Assembly (NCBI RefSeq): GCF_011927835.1
Contig: NZ_JAATJH010000005.1
Location: forward strand, 62,001-126,000
Source: Neolewinella antarctica
GTDB taxonomy: Bacteria; Bacteroidota; Bacteroidia; Chitinophagales; Saprospiraceae
Length of the DNA: 64,000 nt
Direction: 5' to 3'
Below the pieces are notes generated by a model. It was given only the letters and a program-made list of their open reading frames with translations, searched no databases and had not been told where the DNA came from. Within the stretch, counting starts at the first letter, position 1; each line of letters begins with the position of its first letter. The position numbers and the translations under genes were made by a program. Shown piece by piece: positions 7,424 to 16,783 of this stretch.

Positions 7424-10144
7424 ATGCCTTTCAGAATTCTAGCTTTTTTTCTTCTCCTTTCTTCTCTTCCCGCGGCGGCCCAGTTCGCCAGCCCGATCGG
7501 TTGGGAAACCAGCGTGGAGTACGTAGCGGGCGACGAGTTTAACCTCATCACCACGGCCACCGCCGAAGAAGGCTGGTCGATTTACAGCGTTTACACGCCG
7601 GACGACGGGCCGATCCCGACCTCCTTTACCTGGCGGGCGTCGGATAGCTATCAGCTGATCGGAAAATTGGTGGAAGAAGGCCACAAGAAGGATGACCTCG
7701 ACGAGATGTTCGGTGTCCGCGTCATTAAGTTCCTGAGCGACGAGCCGGTGCAGTTTATTCAGAAAGTCCGCGTGCTTGATTACACTACGCCCATCAGCGT
7801 GCTGGTCGAGTACATGTGTTGCGACGACGAGCAGTGTTTGCCACCGACGGAAGAAGAGTTTGTTTTTGAAGTAGCTCCGGCCGCACCAACCCGTGATGCT
7901 CTCGCACCTAACGCTGAGCCGGTCACCACACCCCCAGTCGCTCCCAAGTCCACGCAACCCGATACCACCAGCCCCGACGGCACCCGCCCCATCCGCGGCA
8001 CCAAACCGAATGAGCGGACAAATAATGGCGTCGCGGCGGCCATGCCTACTTCAGCGGTTCCTTCCCCCAGGAATCCTGCATTCCCGATAGCTAGCGGGAC
8101 CGCGCAAGAAGAAAAACCTGATTTCACCCCCGTCACCTACCGCGCCGCCGGCCCCACTGCCACCAAGACGGACCCGATTGGTTGGACGTTCGAAGCCGAA
8201 AATGTTGCGCCTGATGTGTATTTAGTCCGCATGACCGGTCGATTGCTTGCCGGGTGGACGACCTACGGCAAGGACGTCGACCCGGACGTCGGCCCCAACC
8301 CGACGGAGTTCTTCGTAGCCACCGATGCGGGCGTTAAAACGCTCGGCCCGATTACCGAAACGAGCGCCACGCGTAAGAAGGCGTTCGACAAAGCCTGGGA
8401 CGCGGAGGTGATCAAAATTAACGGTGGCCAGGTCGTTTACGAGCAACGCGTTAACGCGGCGGACGCGACGGATATCACCGGTTACGTGTACTACCAGACT
8501 TGCGACGACGAGGTCTGCTTTCCCCCCAAAGAGGTTCCCTTCTCCCTCGCGCTAGGCGCTACCCTTATAGCCAGCATTGACGGTATTGCGGGTGGGACAG
8601 AAGATCCCGACTTGGTCGGGGCGGGTGTAGGGGATAATGGCAAAGCCATCACGGCCGGTCTCGGTATCGGTGTAGCCTTCAACCCGGAACCCATCGGGGC
8701 GTGCAGCGTCGGGGAAGCCGCGACCGAGAATAAGAGTCTCCTGAACGTTTTCGGGCTGGGCTTTCTCGGGGGCCTTTTTGCCCTCCTGATGCCGTGCATT
8801 TTTCCGATGATTCCGCTGACGGTCAGCTTCTTCACCAAAAGTGGTGGGACGAAAGCGCAGGGTATCCAAAAAGCGGCGCTCTACGGATTTTTCATTTTCC
8901 TGATCTACGTACTGCTCAGCGCACCCTTCCACCTCGTGCAGGGGCTCGACCCGAGTTTACTCAATGACATCGCCAGTAGCGTTTCGTTGAATATCGTCTT
9001 CTTCGTGGTCTTCCTCTTTTTTGCCGGTAGCTTTTTCGGCTTCTACGAGTTGACCTTGCCCGAGAGCTGGAGTAACCGCGCGAGCAGGGCCGAAGGGTCA
9101 GGTGGCGTGGCCGGTATCTTTTTCATGGCGCTGACGTTAGCGCTGGTAAGTTTTTCTTGTACGGGGCCCATTTTGGGTAGCCTGCTGGTACAGTCCGTAT
9201 CCGGCGGTGCCTGGCCGTTAACGGCGGGGATGGCTGGTTTCGGCGTGGCGCTCGGTCTGCCGTTCGCCCTGTTCGCCGCCTTCCCCGGGTTTCTCAATAA
9301 CCTCCCGAAGAGCGGTGGCTGGCTGAACAGCGTCAAGGTCGTGCTCGGTTTCGTGGAGGTGGCGTTGGCATTTAAGTTCCTTTCCAACGCCGACTTGGTG
9401 GGAGAATGGAATTTACTAAAGATCGAGCCTTTTTTGATCGTCTGGATTTTGTGTGCGTTAGGTATTGCGGCTTATCTCTTCAAACTCATCAGTTTCCCCC
9501 TGGACGGCAAGCAGCGGAAAATCGGTGTCATCGGGGCCATCGTTGGCGCATCCATGCTCGCCTTCGGGGCTTACCTCGTGGTCGGCCTGACCACCGCCGA
9601 CGACACGGGTACCTATAAGACACGGAACCTCCTGAGCGGTATCGCCCCGCCGGTCTGCTATAACTTCTTTGCCGACTGCGACGCTGGCCGCAACCTGCTG
9701 CCCTTCAAATCCCTCGCCGAAGGCCTCGCCTACGCGCAGGAGGTTGACAAGCCCGTGATGTTGGACTTCACCGGCTACACCTGCGTGAACTGCCGCAAAA
9801 TGGAGGAGAACGTCTGGACGGATGACCGGATCAACCGCTACCTCACGGACGAATACGTCATCGTCAGCCTCTACACCGACGACCGCTCCGACCTCCCCGC
9901 CGCCGAGCACGTGGAAGTCGACCGGCTCGACGGCACCGGCCGCACCAAACTCATCGACCAGGTCGGTGAAAAATGGCACTATTTCCAGCAGACCGTTTTC
10001 GCCCGTTCCAGCCAACCTTATTACGTACTGGTCAGCCCGGACGGGAAAACACTCAACGCCCCCGTGGCCTACACGCCGGACGTGGACGACTACGAGAATT
10101 TTTTGAAGTGTGGTTTGAGTACTTACCGGGGCTTATCCAAATAA
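7424..10144 (+). CDS. dsbD: DsbD-type thiol:disulfide interchange protein
   Basis: A 906-residue inner-membrane protein that passes electrons from cytoplasmic thioredoxin to periplasmic disulfides. Order: signal peptide 1-20 (PAAAQ); a DsbD-alpha-like domain with CCDDEQC (132-138); a Pro/Thr-rich linker (about 150-245); a second alpha-like domain with TCDDEVC; a hydrophobic region of about eight helices that starts with FGLGFLGGLFALLMPCIFPM and includes FSCTGPILGSLL; and a C-terminal thioredoxin domain with CVNC in GYTCVNCRKMEENVW. It has two alpha-like domains where E. coli has one. The linker DNA at 8082-8107 carries the dispersed palindrome and GACCGCGCAA motifs, so repeat DNA has apparently been absorbed into the coding sequence. 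Confidence 0.93.
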   Translation: MPFRILAFFLLLSSLPAAAQFASPIGWETSVEYVAGDEFNLITTATAEEGWSIYSVYTPDDGPIPTSFTWRASDSYQLIGKLVEEGHKKDDLDEMFGVRVIKFLSDEPVQFIQKVRVLDYTTPISVLVEYMCCDDEQCLPPTEEEFVFEVAPAAPTRDALAPNAEPVTTPPVAPKSTQPDTTSPDGTRPIRGTKPNERTNNGVAAAMPTSAVPSPRNPAFPIASGTAQEEKPDFTPVTYRAAGPTATKTDPIGWTFEAENVAPDVYLVRMTGRLLAGWTTYGKDVDPDVGPNPTEFFVATDAGVKTLGPITETSATRKKAFDKAWDAEVIKINGGQVVYEQRVNAADATDITGYVYYQTCDDEVCFPPKEVPFSLALGATLIASIDGIAGGTEDPDLVGAGVGDNGKAITAGLGIGVAFNPEPIGACSVGEAATENKSLLNVFGLGFLGGLFALLMPCIFPMIPLTVSFFTKSGGTKAQGIQKAALYGFFIFLIYVLLSAPFHLVQGLDPSLLNDIASSVSLNIVFFVVFLFFAGSFFGFYELTLPESWSNRASRAEGSGGVAGIFFMALTLALVSFSCTGPILGSLLVQSVSGGAWPLTAGMAGFGVALGLPFALFAAFPGFLNNLPKSGGWLNSVKVVLGFVEVALAFKFLSNADLVGEWNLLKIEPFLIVWILCALGIAAYLFKLISFPLDGKQRKIGVIGAIVGASMLAFGAYLVVGLTTADDTGTYKTRNLLSGIAPPVCYNFFADCDAGRNLLPFKSLAEGLAYAQEVDKPVMLDFTGYTCVNCRKMEENVWTDDRINRYLTDEYVIVSLYTDDRSDLPAAEHVEVDRLDGTGRTKLIDQVGEKWHYFQQTVFARSSQPYYVLVSPDGKTLNAPVAYTPDVDDYENFLKCGLSTYRGLSK

Positions 10145-10145
10145 T

Positions 10146-10232
10146 AGGTTGAGGGCATCCTGCCCGAACGTAACGGCGGTAGCTCTTCACGTTCGCTACC
10201 GCACGTGCGTTCGGGCAGGATGCCCTCAACCT
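10146..10232. repeat. REP/BIME-like inverted repeat between dsbD and dacB
   Basis: The arms AGGTTGAGGGCATCCTGCCC and its inverse (GGGCAGGATGCCCTCAACCT) enclose about 45 nt that contain a smaller inverted CGGTAGC/GCTACCG pair. The element fills the whole gap between two convergent genes and probably ends transcription from both sides. The arm is close to the REP arms around the RAYT at 20 kb. Confidence 0.8.
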
Positions 10233-10235
10233 TGG

Positions 10236-11672
10236 CTACAGCTCCTCATAACACCACCCCAAAACCTTTTCCATCTCGATATAGTACCGCAAACTAGATT
10301 GCACAAAATTATTGTGCATAAAGCTGAACGCCAGCCACCGCCCCCGCTTCGTTTTCACCAATCCACTGATGCAGGCCACGCCACTGAGCGACCCCGTTTT
10401 CGCCCACACGTAAGGCTCGCTGGCCCCGTCGAATCTTCTTTTCAACGTCCCGTTGTCCCCACCGCCGGAGGGAAGCAGGTCGAGCAGTCGCTCCCGGCCG
10501 ACCTCCTGGTCCAGTGCCATAACGATGCGGGTAAGTTGGCGGGGCGTGACGAGGTTATAGCGACTCAGGCCACTCCCGTCCACCCAGCGAAAATCACTGA
10601 TGCCGAGGGCGGGGAAGAGCGTATCCCGGGCGTAATCGATAATCCGTTCTTCGTCGGGCACGCCGTAGCGTTGGGCGGCGGCGAGGAGGAGAAGCTGCTC
10701 GGCGAGGTAGTTGTCGCTGTTCTGCAGGAAGCGGCGGTAGACGGTGTCGGGTAGGGTAACTTCGAAGGTATTCAGGTCGGCACGCGGCGGGTAGGGTTGG
10801 TAGCCGGGGCTGGCGTTGAGGCCGGGGAGGGCGGCGTTAAGTTCGCTAACCATCCAGACGGGGGACAAGGTCAGGGACCGCTGGAGGGGGTAGCTGTTCG
10901 GTAGGTAGCCGGGGCGAACGACGAAACCGTTATCGAACTCACGCCGCCAGGTGCGGGGGCGTTGGTCGGCGTCCTGCGTAATTTGGGACAGGGCATTCGG
11001 CGGCGAGCTGTAGACGAAAGGGACACCCGGCACTTCGGATTCTTGCTGTTCGACGTAGAGCCGGTTGCCAAACATAGGAAAAGTGGAGCGCTCGAAAACG
11101 TAACCGCCGTTGTAATCATCCCAGCTCCAGCCGGCACCGTAGCGGGGGAGCTGGTCCTGGCCGGTGGGGTAGTGGATGATGATGGGTTTCGGGGTTTCAC
11201 CAAGGGGGGCGCGGCCGCTGGTGCCAAGTACGTTGGTGTTGGGAGCAATGCCTTTTTGACGCAGCCACGGGGTGAGTAAATCGTCGGCCAGAAACTGGGG
11301 ATGAAGGGTGAGTGGATAACCCGTCCCCCAAAGTTCCAGGTGATCGAGGTAATTCTGGTAGAAGACCGCCGGGGCCCGGTTGCCCAGCACCCGGTTGGCT
11401 ACGTAAAAAGTAAACAGCTTAACGTTGCTGGCGGGCACGAAAAGCCGGTCGGCGTTGTAGTCGTACAGCCGGGCACTAGTAGAAACATCGTAGAGGCTGA
11501 AGCCCGAAATCCCTTGCTCGAAGACGGTATTCTGGTCCACTAGTCGGGACAGTTTTTCCCGCTCGGAAGTACTCAAACCCGCACGGCCATCCCCCTGACC
11601 CTGCACCCGCGACAGCGCAAGGAATAAACTTAGAAATAGCAGGAAATGAAGGTGATGGTTGGCTGAATGCAT
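10236..11672 (-). CDS. dacB: D-alanyl-D-alanine carboxypeptidase/endopeptidase (PBP4 family)
   Basis: A 478-residue periplasmic penicillin-binding protein of the S13 family that trims or opens peptidoglycan cross-links. The three active-site motifs are visible: SNVK (S82-K85) in FVPASNVKLF, SRYN in SGLSRYN, and KTG in VWAKTGSLSG. A signal peptide covers residues 1-26 (LLFLSLFLALSRVQGQ). ATG 11672 is preferred to an in-frame ATG 45 nt upstream because it begins the signal peptide cleanly; a TACATTTG box lies 28 nt upstream. The signal-peptide end is encoded by a variant of the dispersed GCACCCGCGACCGCGCA motif. The stop codon lies 3 nt from the REP element. Confidence 0.92.
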   Translation of the reverse strand: MHSANHHLHFLLFLSLFLALSRVQGQGDGRAGLSTSEREKLSRLVDQNTVFEQGISGFSLYDVSTSARLYDYNADRLFVPASNVKLFTFYVANRVLGNRAPAVFYQNYLDHLELWGTGYPLTLHPQFLADDLLTPWLRQKGIAPNTNVLGTSGRAPLGETPKPIIIHYPTGQDQLPRYGAGWSWDDYNGGYVFERSTFPMFGNRLYVEQQESEVPGVPFVYSSPPNALSQITQDADQRPRTWRREFDNGFVVRPGYLPNSYPLQRSLTLSPVWMVSELNAALPGLNASPGYQPYPPRADLNTFEVTLPDTVYRRFLQNSDNYLAEQLLLLAAAQRYGVPDEERIIDYARDTLFPALGISDFRWVDGSGLSRYNLVTPRQLTRIVMALDQEVGRERLLDLLPSGGGDNGTLKRRFDGASEPYVWAKTGSLSGVACISGLVKTKRGRWLAFSFMHNNFVQSSLRYYIEMEKVLGWCYEEL

Positions 11673-11699
11673 GTCGATTATACTGAGAGAACTGTTGGA

Positions 11700-11707
11700 C
11701 AAATGTA
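11700..11707 (-). promoter_or_regulatory. -7 box TACATTTG of dacB
   Basis: The minus-strand octamer fits TAnnTTTG exactly and is 28 nt before the chosen dacB start, which supports that start over the upstream ATG at 11717. Confidence 0.5.
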
Positions 11708-11791
11708 AGCCCAGCAAAGTAAAATCGACTGACCCGTTCTGACGTAACCACTCAGAATTTTTGATCTGGAAGTAGCATAATCCTGAAGATA

Positions 11792-11833
11792 ATCCACACC
11801 CGAGCGGGCCCCGCTACCCGCTCGGGTGTGGAT
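11792..11833. repeat. Perfect 17-bp inverted repeat
   Basis: ATCCACACCCGAGCGGG (11792-11808) is followed after 8 nt by its exact complement (11817-11833). There is no T-tract on either side, so it is not a standard terminator. It lies between the divergent dacB and lipoprotein genes and could be an operator or a cruciform. Confidence 0.65.
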
Positions 11834-11904
11834 GATACATTTACTATTGGGATAAAATTATAGGTCTCCCATTAATCAGTTGCGACTACTACCTTTAGGG
11901 ACAC

Positions 11905-12687
11905 GTGAACTATCTAATTGTCTTACTGCTCCCAATTATATTTGTCTCCTGCGCCGGTCGGTCGACCTCCGAAAAAGATTCAACCCTGACCAATACTGCC
12001 GCGACGAGCATCAGAACCTCTGATAAAGAGTCAGCTCTGTCCGCCACCACTTCCGGTGTCGCATCATCCACAATGCAGGCGAGCAACGAGCTCTCCGATC
12101 AAATACCCGCAGGTTACCGACTCTTCTTTTCTACCACGGGCGACCTAAATAGTGATGGCATTCCGGACGAGGCACTCATCATCAAGGGCACCAGCGCTGA
12201 TGAATGGAAAGAAAACACTTTTGGCGAAATCGTAGACCGCAATCGCCGCGGCATCATGATTTTTCTTAGCAATAATGATTATCTGGAATTGAAAATGATG
12301 AATCAAGCCTGCTTTTCTTCTGAGAACGAAGAAGGTGGCGCCTACTATGCGCCTGAGCTAGACCTTGAAATAGAAGATCAAAAGCTATCCATCATTTACC
12401 GCCACGGTCGTTACGGTTACTGGTGGCACACCTTCCGTTACCAAGATGGCACCTTCGCCAGAATTGGCTACGATAGACACGAACACCGTGGGCCCGTCAT
12501 GGAGAGAATTATCAGCGCCAACTTTCTTACGGGACGCATCAAAACGCTAACGAATATCAACGAACTGGCCGAGAGTGAAGAGGACGAGGAGTTGAGTGAA
12601 GAATGGACTAGAATTAACCAAAGCCCCGTGCCATTGGGTATCATCACTGATTTCGACGAATTGGGCTTGGAACCATACGTTGATTAG
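11905..12687 (+). CDS. Putative lipoprotein of unknown function
   Basis: 260 residues from a GTG start. A lipoprotein signal is seen (hydrophobic core, then FVSC with Cys16), followed by a Ser/Thr-rich linker to about residue 65. The segment GDLNSDGIPDEALIIKG looks like an FG-GAP or dockerin-type Asp-rich loop, which may bind calcium. The middle contains a WWHTFRYQDG segment. I do not recognise a family with a known role. It is preceded by a 17-bp inverted repeat and stands alone on this strand. The GTG start is chosen because no ATG precedes the signal peptide. Confidence 0.75.
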   Translation: MNYLIVLLLPIIFVSCAGRSTSEKDSTLTNTAATSIRTSDKESALSATTSGVASSTMQASNELSDQIPAGYRLFFSTTGDLNSDGIPDEALIIKGTSADEWKENTFGEIVDRNRRGIMIFLSNNDYLELKMMNQACFSSENEEGGAYYAPELDLEIEDQKLSIIYRHGRYGYWWHTFRYQDGTFARIGYDRHEHRGPVMERIISANFLTGRIKTLTNINELAESEEDEELSEEWTRINQSPVPLGIITDFDELGLEPYVD

Positions 12688-12736
12688 CGTTATTCACTGC
12701 GCGCTTTCCTAAAAAAACTTTAGCACAAAAACCTAT

Positions 12737-13435
12737 CTACCAAGGGTCCAACATCTGCTTATAAGTACTCACCATCGCCTCCTGCGGCGCACCGGCTTTG
12801 TACATGCGAAATACTTTCAGGTTGGCCATCTGCACGCGGTACCAACCGTTGACGCGGTATTTGCGGGCCGACACCAGAATGTTGCGCGGCATGACGTGGA
12901 AATTAAAATCGCTCGCCCAGGTCCGCTGGATGATGTCGTAGTCTTCCATGATTTTCATGTCGCGGAAGCCACCAAGCTCGTCGAACGCCCGGTGGGTGAG
13001 GAACAGCGACTGATCGCCGCCCCGGCAAGCCAGGCCCTTGAAGCGCGTACAAAAGGCGTTAATAGATAACAGCGGGTGAAACGTATCGAACTTAAAGCGG
13101 TAGCACCCCACGTCGTTGCCCGCCTTCACACTGCTTTGGATGTCGTTGTAGAAACCCTTGGGCGGGGTCGTGTCCGCGTGCACGAAATAGACGACGTCGG
13201 CCTCCGGTACGTGATTGCGCGCCGCCTCGTTCATCTGTGTTGCTCGACCGCACCGATCGCACAGCAGGTGACGGACGCCAGGGTTGGCGGCGATGACGGA
13301 GGCGGTTTCGTCCGTACTTCCGCCGTCAGCGATGGTAATGGACCCACGGCCGGCGAGTTCGGAAACGAGAAAAGGGAGCAGGACGCGCAGATTATCCGCC
13401 TCGTTGATGACGGGCGTGATGACGTGTAAATTCAT
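12737..13435 (-). CDS. Family 2 glycosyltransferase (TIGR04283-like)
   Basis: 232 residues of GT-A fold. The N-terminus reads MNLHVITPVINEADNL, followed by IADGGSTDET, the nucleotide-binding loop. FVHADTTPP carries the DxD-like metal site. The GGDQSLFLTHRAFDELGGF and MEDYDIIQR segments are typical of the TIGR04283 group of small sugar or lipid transferases. The acceptor is unknown. It lies 77 nt downstream of the RlmI-like gene on the same strand and could be co-transcribed with it. Confidence 0.85.
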   Translation of the reverse strand: MNLHVITPVINEADNLRVLLPFLVSELAGRGSITIADGGSTDETASVIAANPGVRHLLCDRCGRATQMNEAARNHVPEADVVYFVHADTTPPKGFYNDIQSSVKAGNDVGCYRFKFDTFHPLLSINAFCTRFKGLACRGGDQSLFLTHRAFDELGGFRDMKIMEDYDIIQRTWASDFNFHVMPRNILVSARKYRVNGWYRVQMANLKVFRMYKAGAPQEAMVSTYKQMLDPW

Positions 13436-13512
13436 GGGGAAAAGTCGTGAAGCAGTAGGTCAGCAAGGTACGGAATCGAGGCCGGGCTGGTTTGCCCGTA
13501 CCGAACTAAGCG

Positions 13513-14739
13513 TCAGTAAATCCGGTAATAAACCGTCTTGAGGTAAGCACCTTCCGGAAAGCCAACGGGGTGGTCCACGTCGTGAAATGTCTTGTCCAGT
13601 AACTTGTGCTTCCGCCCGGAAACTTGTAACGCCACGGCGATCACCTTGAAGAAATCTTCCGCCGTCACCCGCGCCGAACAGGAAGCCGCGACGAGCACAC
13701 CGCCCGGCGCGACGAGCGGCACGGCCAGCCGGTTGATCTTCCGATAAGCGGCCAGTGCGCCCGGGATTTCCTTTTCTGATTTGGCAAAGCTCGGGGGATC
13801 CACGATCACCAAATCGTAGGTTTTTTCGCTTTCGGCTAATTCCGCCAGTCCGTCGAAAGCATCCGCTTCCATATTTTGGTGGCGGCCGGCGACGGCGGGG
13901 TCGCCCCCAAAATTCAGTTGCACGTTCCGACTAGCTTGTTCCAGTGCGGGGCCGCTGACGTCGAGGCTAGTTACCCCAGTAGCGCCACCGGCCAGGGCGT
14001 GAACGCTGAAACCACCCGCGTAAGAAAATACGTCGAGCACTTCTTTGCCCTCCGCGAGTTCTCCAATATGCTTCCGGTTGTCCCGGTGGTCGAGAAAAAA
14101 GCCGGTCTTGTGGCCCCGGACGACGTTGGCGTAGAACTGCCGGCCGTGCTCGCGGAAGATGAGTTCTTCCTCGGGTAGATGCCCGCTTAACACGGCTCCG
14201 TCCGTCAACCCGGCACCCGCCGTGCTGGCCCGCGCGGCGTTCTCGACCACGCGCGCTAATCGCAGCACGAGCGTTTCGGAGCCGGCCACCTCGAGAATCA
14301 GCGGCAGCAACGTATCCAACCAAGGCAGCCAGGCGGCGGAGTATAGTTTGAGCACGCATACGCCCGCGTAAACGTCCACCACCAAGCCCGGTAGGCCGTC
14401 ATTTTCCCCGTGCACGAGGCGGTAACCGGTCGTATCCGTGGCCAGCAGTGGCGTGCGTAATTCTTTTGCCGCCGCCAATTTCTTCCGAAAAAAGTCTTCG
14501 TTTACCGTCGCCGGCCCGCCGCCGTGCAGCACCCGGATGCGGATGGGCGAGCCCGGGTCGTACAGGCCCACGCCAATGCATTTATTTTTTTTGACACTGA
14601 AGACCACGGCCAGGTCGCCCGCTTTGCCTTCGCCCTTTACGGAGCGGATGGCGCCGTCGAAGAGCCATGGGTGGCCGGCGCGGAGGGCTCTTTCGCCGGG
14701 GGCGGTTAGGGTTACTGGTAAGCGAGAGGTTTTTTTCAT
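13513..14739 (-). CDS. Class I rRNA methyltransferase, RlmI/RlmK-like
   Basis: A 408-residue cytosolic enzyme. A PUA-like N-terminal domain (about 1-80, GERALRAGHPWLFDGAI) precedes an EEHEE-type middle domain and a Rossmann SAM-dependent methyltransferase domain with HKTGFFLDHRDNRKHIG, the SAM motif VLDVFSYAGGFSVHAL, and the catalytic motif IVDPPSFAK. A Cys in VAASCSARV is placed like the second conserved Cys motif. By family it should make m5C1962 in 23S rRNA, although Bacteroidota members are often not characterised. The start is ATG 14739. Confidence 0.88.
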   Translation of the reverse strand: MKKTSRLPVTLTAPGERALRAGHPWLFDGAIRSVKGEGKAGDLAVVFSVKKNKCIGVGLYDPGSPIRIRVLHGGGPATVNEDFFRKKLAAAKELRTPLLATDTTGYRLVHGENDGLPGLVVDVYAGVCVLKLYSAAWLPWLDTLLPLILEVAGSETLVLRLARVVENAARASTAGAGLTDGAVLSGHLPEEELIFREHGRQFYANVVRGHKTGFFLDHRDNRKHIGELAEGKEVLDVFSYAGGFSVHALAGGATGVTSLDVSGPALEQASRNVQLNFGGDPAVAGRHQNMEADAFDGLAELAESEKTYDLVIVDPPSFAKSEKEIPGALAAYRKINRLAVPLVAPGGVLVAASCSARVTAEDFFKVIAVALQVSGRKHKLLDKTFHDVDHPVGFPEGAYLKTVYYRIY

Positions 14740-14865
14740 TTTCTGGGTTTTGCCTCCGGGGCCGACTGAGTCGGAGCGGGTTTCCGGAGGACGTGGAGGG
14801 GAGTATGGGAGGAGAAAAAATACTCCCGAATAGTTGTTTCCTCCTCCCTTCTTCTTTTTACTTCC

Positions 14866-15477
14866 TCAACTTCCTCCGGAAACTGCCGGAGGCCGAGGAA
14901 ACAAACTACGCTCCACCACCTCACAAATACCGTGCCCAAAAAGCATGTGGCACTCTTGAATCCGCGGCGTATCGGTAGAAGGAATCGCCAAATGGTGATC
15001 ACAAAGCCTCCCCATTTCGCCCCCACTCGCGCCGGTCAACCCAACGGTAACCATCCCGTTTTCGTTCGCTTTTTTCACGGCCCGGACGATGTTGGCGCTG
15101 TTTCCGGAAGTGGACAGCGCGAACAGCACATCGCCCTTTTGCCCAATGGCCGTCACCCAGCGCGAGTAAATTTCCTCGAAGGAATAATCATTTGCGACGG
15201 CCGTAATGTAGCTCGTATTGACGTGCAGCGCTTCGGCGAACAGCGGCGGCCGGTCGTAATAATAACGGCCGGATAGCTCCGCAGCTAAGTGCTGAGCGTC
15301 CGCCGCCGAACCACCGTTGCCGCAGAAGAATACTTTGCCGCCGTTACGGTAGCAAGTGACGATGGCCTGGGTAATGGCGGTGACCTTATTAATGAACTCC
15401 TCGTCGTCCAGCAATTGCTGCCGGAGATCGATGGCGGTTTGGAGATTGTGCCGAATGGTGGCGGCGGCTTTGTTCAT
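14866..15477 (-). CDS. gmhA: SIS-domain sedoheptulose-7-phosphate isomerase-like protein
   Basis: 203 residues with one SIS domain. The sugar-phosphate loop FFCGNGGSAADAQHLAAELSG and ALSTSGNSANIVRAV match GmhA/DiaA proteins. GmhA converts sedoheptulose 7-phosphate to D-glycero-D-manno-heptose 7-phosphate for LPS or S-layer sugars. No other heptose genes are nearby, but a GT4 glycosyltransferase gene lies directly upstream on the same strand, so an envelope-sugar role is plausible. A GmhA paralogue with another sugar-phosphate substrate cannot be excluded. Confidence 0.8.
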   Translation of the reverse strand: MNKAAATIRHNLQTAIDLRQQLLDDEEFINKVTAITQAIVTCYRNGGKVFFCGNGGSAADAQHLAAELSGRYYYDRPPLFAEALHVNTSYITAVANDYSFEEIYSRWVTAIGQKGDVLFALSTSGNSANIVRAVKKANENGMVTVGLTGASGGEMGRLCDHHLAIPSTDTPRIQECHMLFGHGICEVVERSLFPRPPAVSGGS

Positions 15478-15493
15478 GGGGGGAAGGTAAGGG

Positions 15494-15600
15494 TAGCTGG
15501 TCTGGGGTCTGGGGTCTGGGGTCTGGGGTCTAAGGTCTGTGGTCTTTAGTCTTTAGTCTTTAGTCTGTGACTTGGAGACTTTAGACCACAGACCCAAGAC
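15494..15600. repeat. GGTCTGG/GGTCTTTA repeat hairpin
   Basis: About five tandem GGTCTGG units, then GGTCTGTGGTCTTTAGTC-type units, then inverted units (AGACCACAGACCCAAGAC). It lies between gmhA and the GT4 gene and runs into the 3' end of the GT4 coding sequence, where it supplies both the last residues and the stop codon (15553-15555). Confidence 0.8.
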
Positions 15601-16701
15601 ATTCTCTACCATTCCGGCCCATTCGTATTTTAGCTTTTCGGTTTTAATATTCTCCCTCATTGCCGCTCGATCTGTTTCGGTGAGGTACTTGACGATACCG
15701 TCGGCAATCGCGGCGGGGGTGGGTTCGACGACGTAGCCGACGACGCCGTCCGGGCACATGGCGGGCAGGCCACCGACGTTGGTGACGACCATGGGGAGTT
15801 CGAAATGGTAGGCCACCGGGGTTACGCCGGACTGGGTCGCGCGGCGGTAGGGCTGGACGAGTAGCTCGGCGGCGCAGAAGAAATCCTTGACCCGATCGTC
15901 GGGGATGAAGCGATCGTAGAGTAATATTTGGTCGCCAATTCCTAGTTCTTCGATCAGCGCATCCGTCTCCGCGCGGCCACCGTAAAATTCGCCGGCGACG
16001 AGTAGTTTCGTGCCCCGTTTTTTGAGGCGTTCGTCGGCCATGGCGTGCAGCAGCAGGTCTAGCCCCTTGTATTCGCGGACTAGACCGAAGAAAAGTATGT
16101 ATTCAGTATTCGCAGAAAGGCCCAGGTTTTTCTGCGCACCGATAGCTATCGGGGCGGGGCCCGGGCAAGTACCGAAGTGATCGTAGATGGGGTGTGGAGA
16201 AATGATCGATGGCTTATTCTCAACAAACGCCCGCAGGTCGTCGTGTACCGAATCCGTCAGCGAGATAAAAGCCGCACACGAAGCCGCGAAGTACCGGGAC
16301 AACTGCCGGTCCCCCACCCGGCGCTCGTGCGGGATGATGTTGTGCACCACCGCAATTGTCGGCACGCCGGCTACCCGCGCAACCGTCCCGAAAGCCGGCC
16401 CCATGAAGGGAAGCCAGTAACCAATCAGCAACAAGTCAAACCCACCCCGCTTAATCGCCCGCCCCGTTCGTACCCAGCTAACCGGATTTATGGAACTCAG
16501 CGTTCGTTCGATGCGCACGTCCGGCGGCGGTGGCGCGTCGGTAAACTGGCTTTTCCCGGGAAACAAAAAATCCGGATACTGCAACGTAAACGTGAAAATC
16601 GTCACCGCATGCTCCTTCGCCAGCTCCACGGCGAGGCGCTCGTTGAAGGCAGCGAGGCCACCCCGGTAGGGGTTTGCGGGTCCGAGGAGGGCGATTTTCA
16701 T
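15553..16701 (-). CDS. GT4-family glycosyltransferase
   Basis: 382 residues of GT-B fold. The N-terminal Gly-rich loop LLGPANPYRGGLAAFNERLA binds the acceptor side; the C-terminal half has LFFGLVREYKGLDLLLHAM and PYRRATQSGVTPVAYHFELP with the GT4 EX7E-like region, then NVGGLPAMC. It is likely to add a sugar to an envelope polysaccharide or lipid. ATG 16701 (MKIALLGP) is chosen over an ATG 30 nt upstream. The last dozen or so residues (GLWSKVSKSQTKD) are encoded by the intergenic GGTCTGT repeat. The palindrome CCGATAGCTATCGG at about 16140 is also inside the frame (PIAIGAQ). Confidence 0.88.
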   Translation of the reverse strand: MKIALLGPANPYRGGLAAFNERLAVELAKEHAVTIFTFTLQYPDFLFPGKSQFTDAPPPPDVRIERTLSSINPVSWVRTGRAIKRGGFDLLLIGYWLPFMGPAFGTVARVAGVPTIAVVHNIIPHERRVGDRQLSRYFAASCAAFISLTDSVHDDLRAFVENKPSIISPHPIYDHFGTCPGPAPIAIGAQKNLGLSANTEYILFFGLVREYKGLDLLLHAMADERLKKRGTKLLVAGEFYGGRAETDALIEELGIGDQILLYDRFIPDDRVKDFFCAAELLVQPYRRATQSGVTPVAYHFELPMVVTNVGGLPAMCPDGVVGYVVEPTPAAIADGIVKYLTETDRAAMRENIKTEKLKYEWAGMVENVLGLWSKVSKSQTKD

Positions 16702-16783
16702 ATTGTTAGGCTCGTGGTTTTTAATGAACACCTGGGGGCACGGGTCGATGAAGCTGGGGCTAAGGTCGGTTTAAAGGGAGAAT

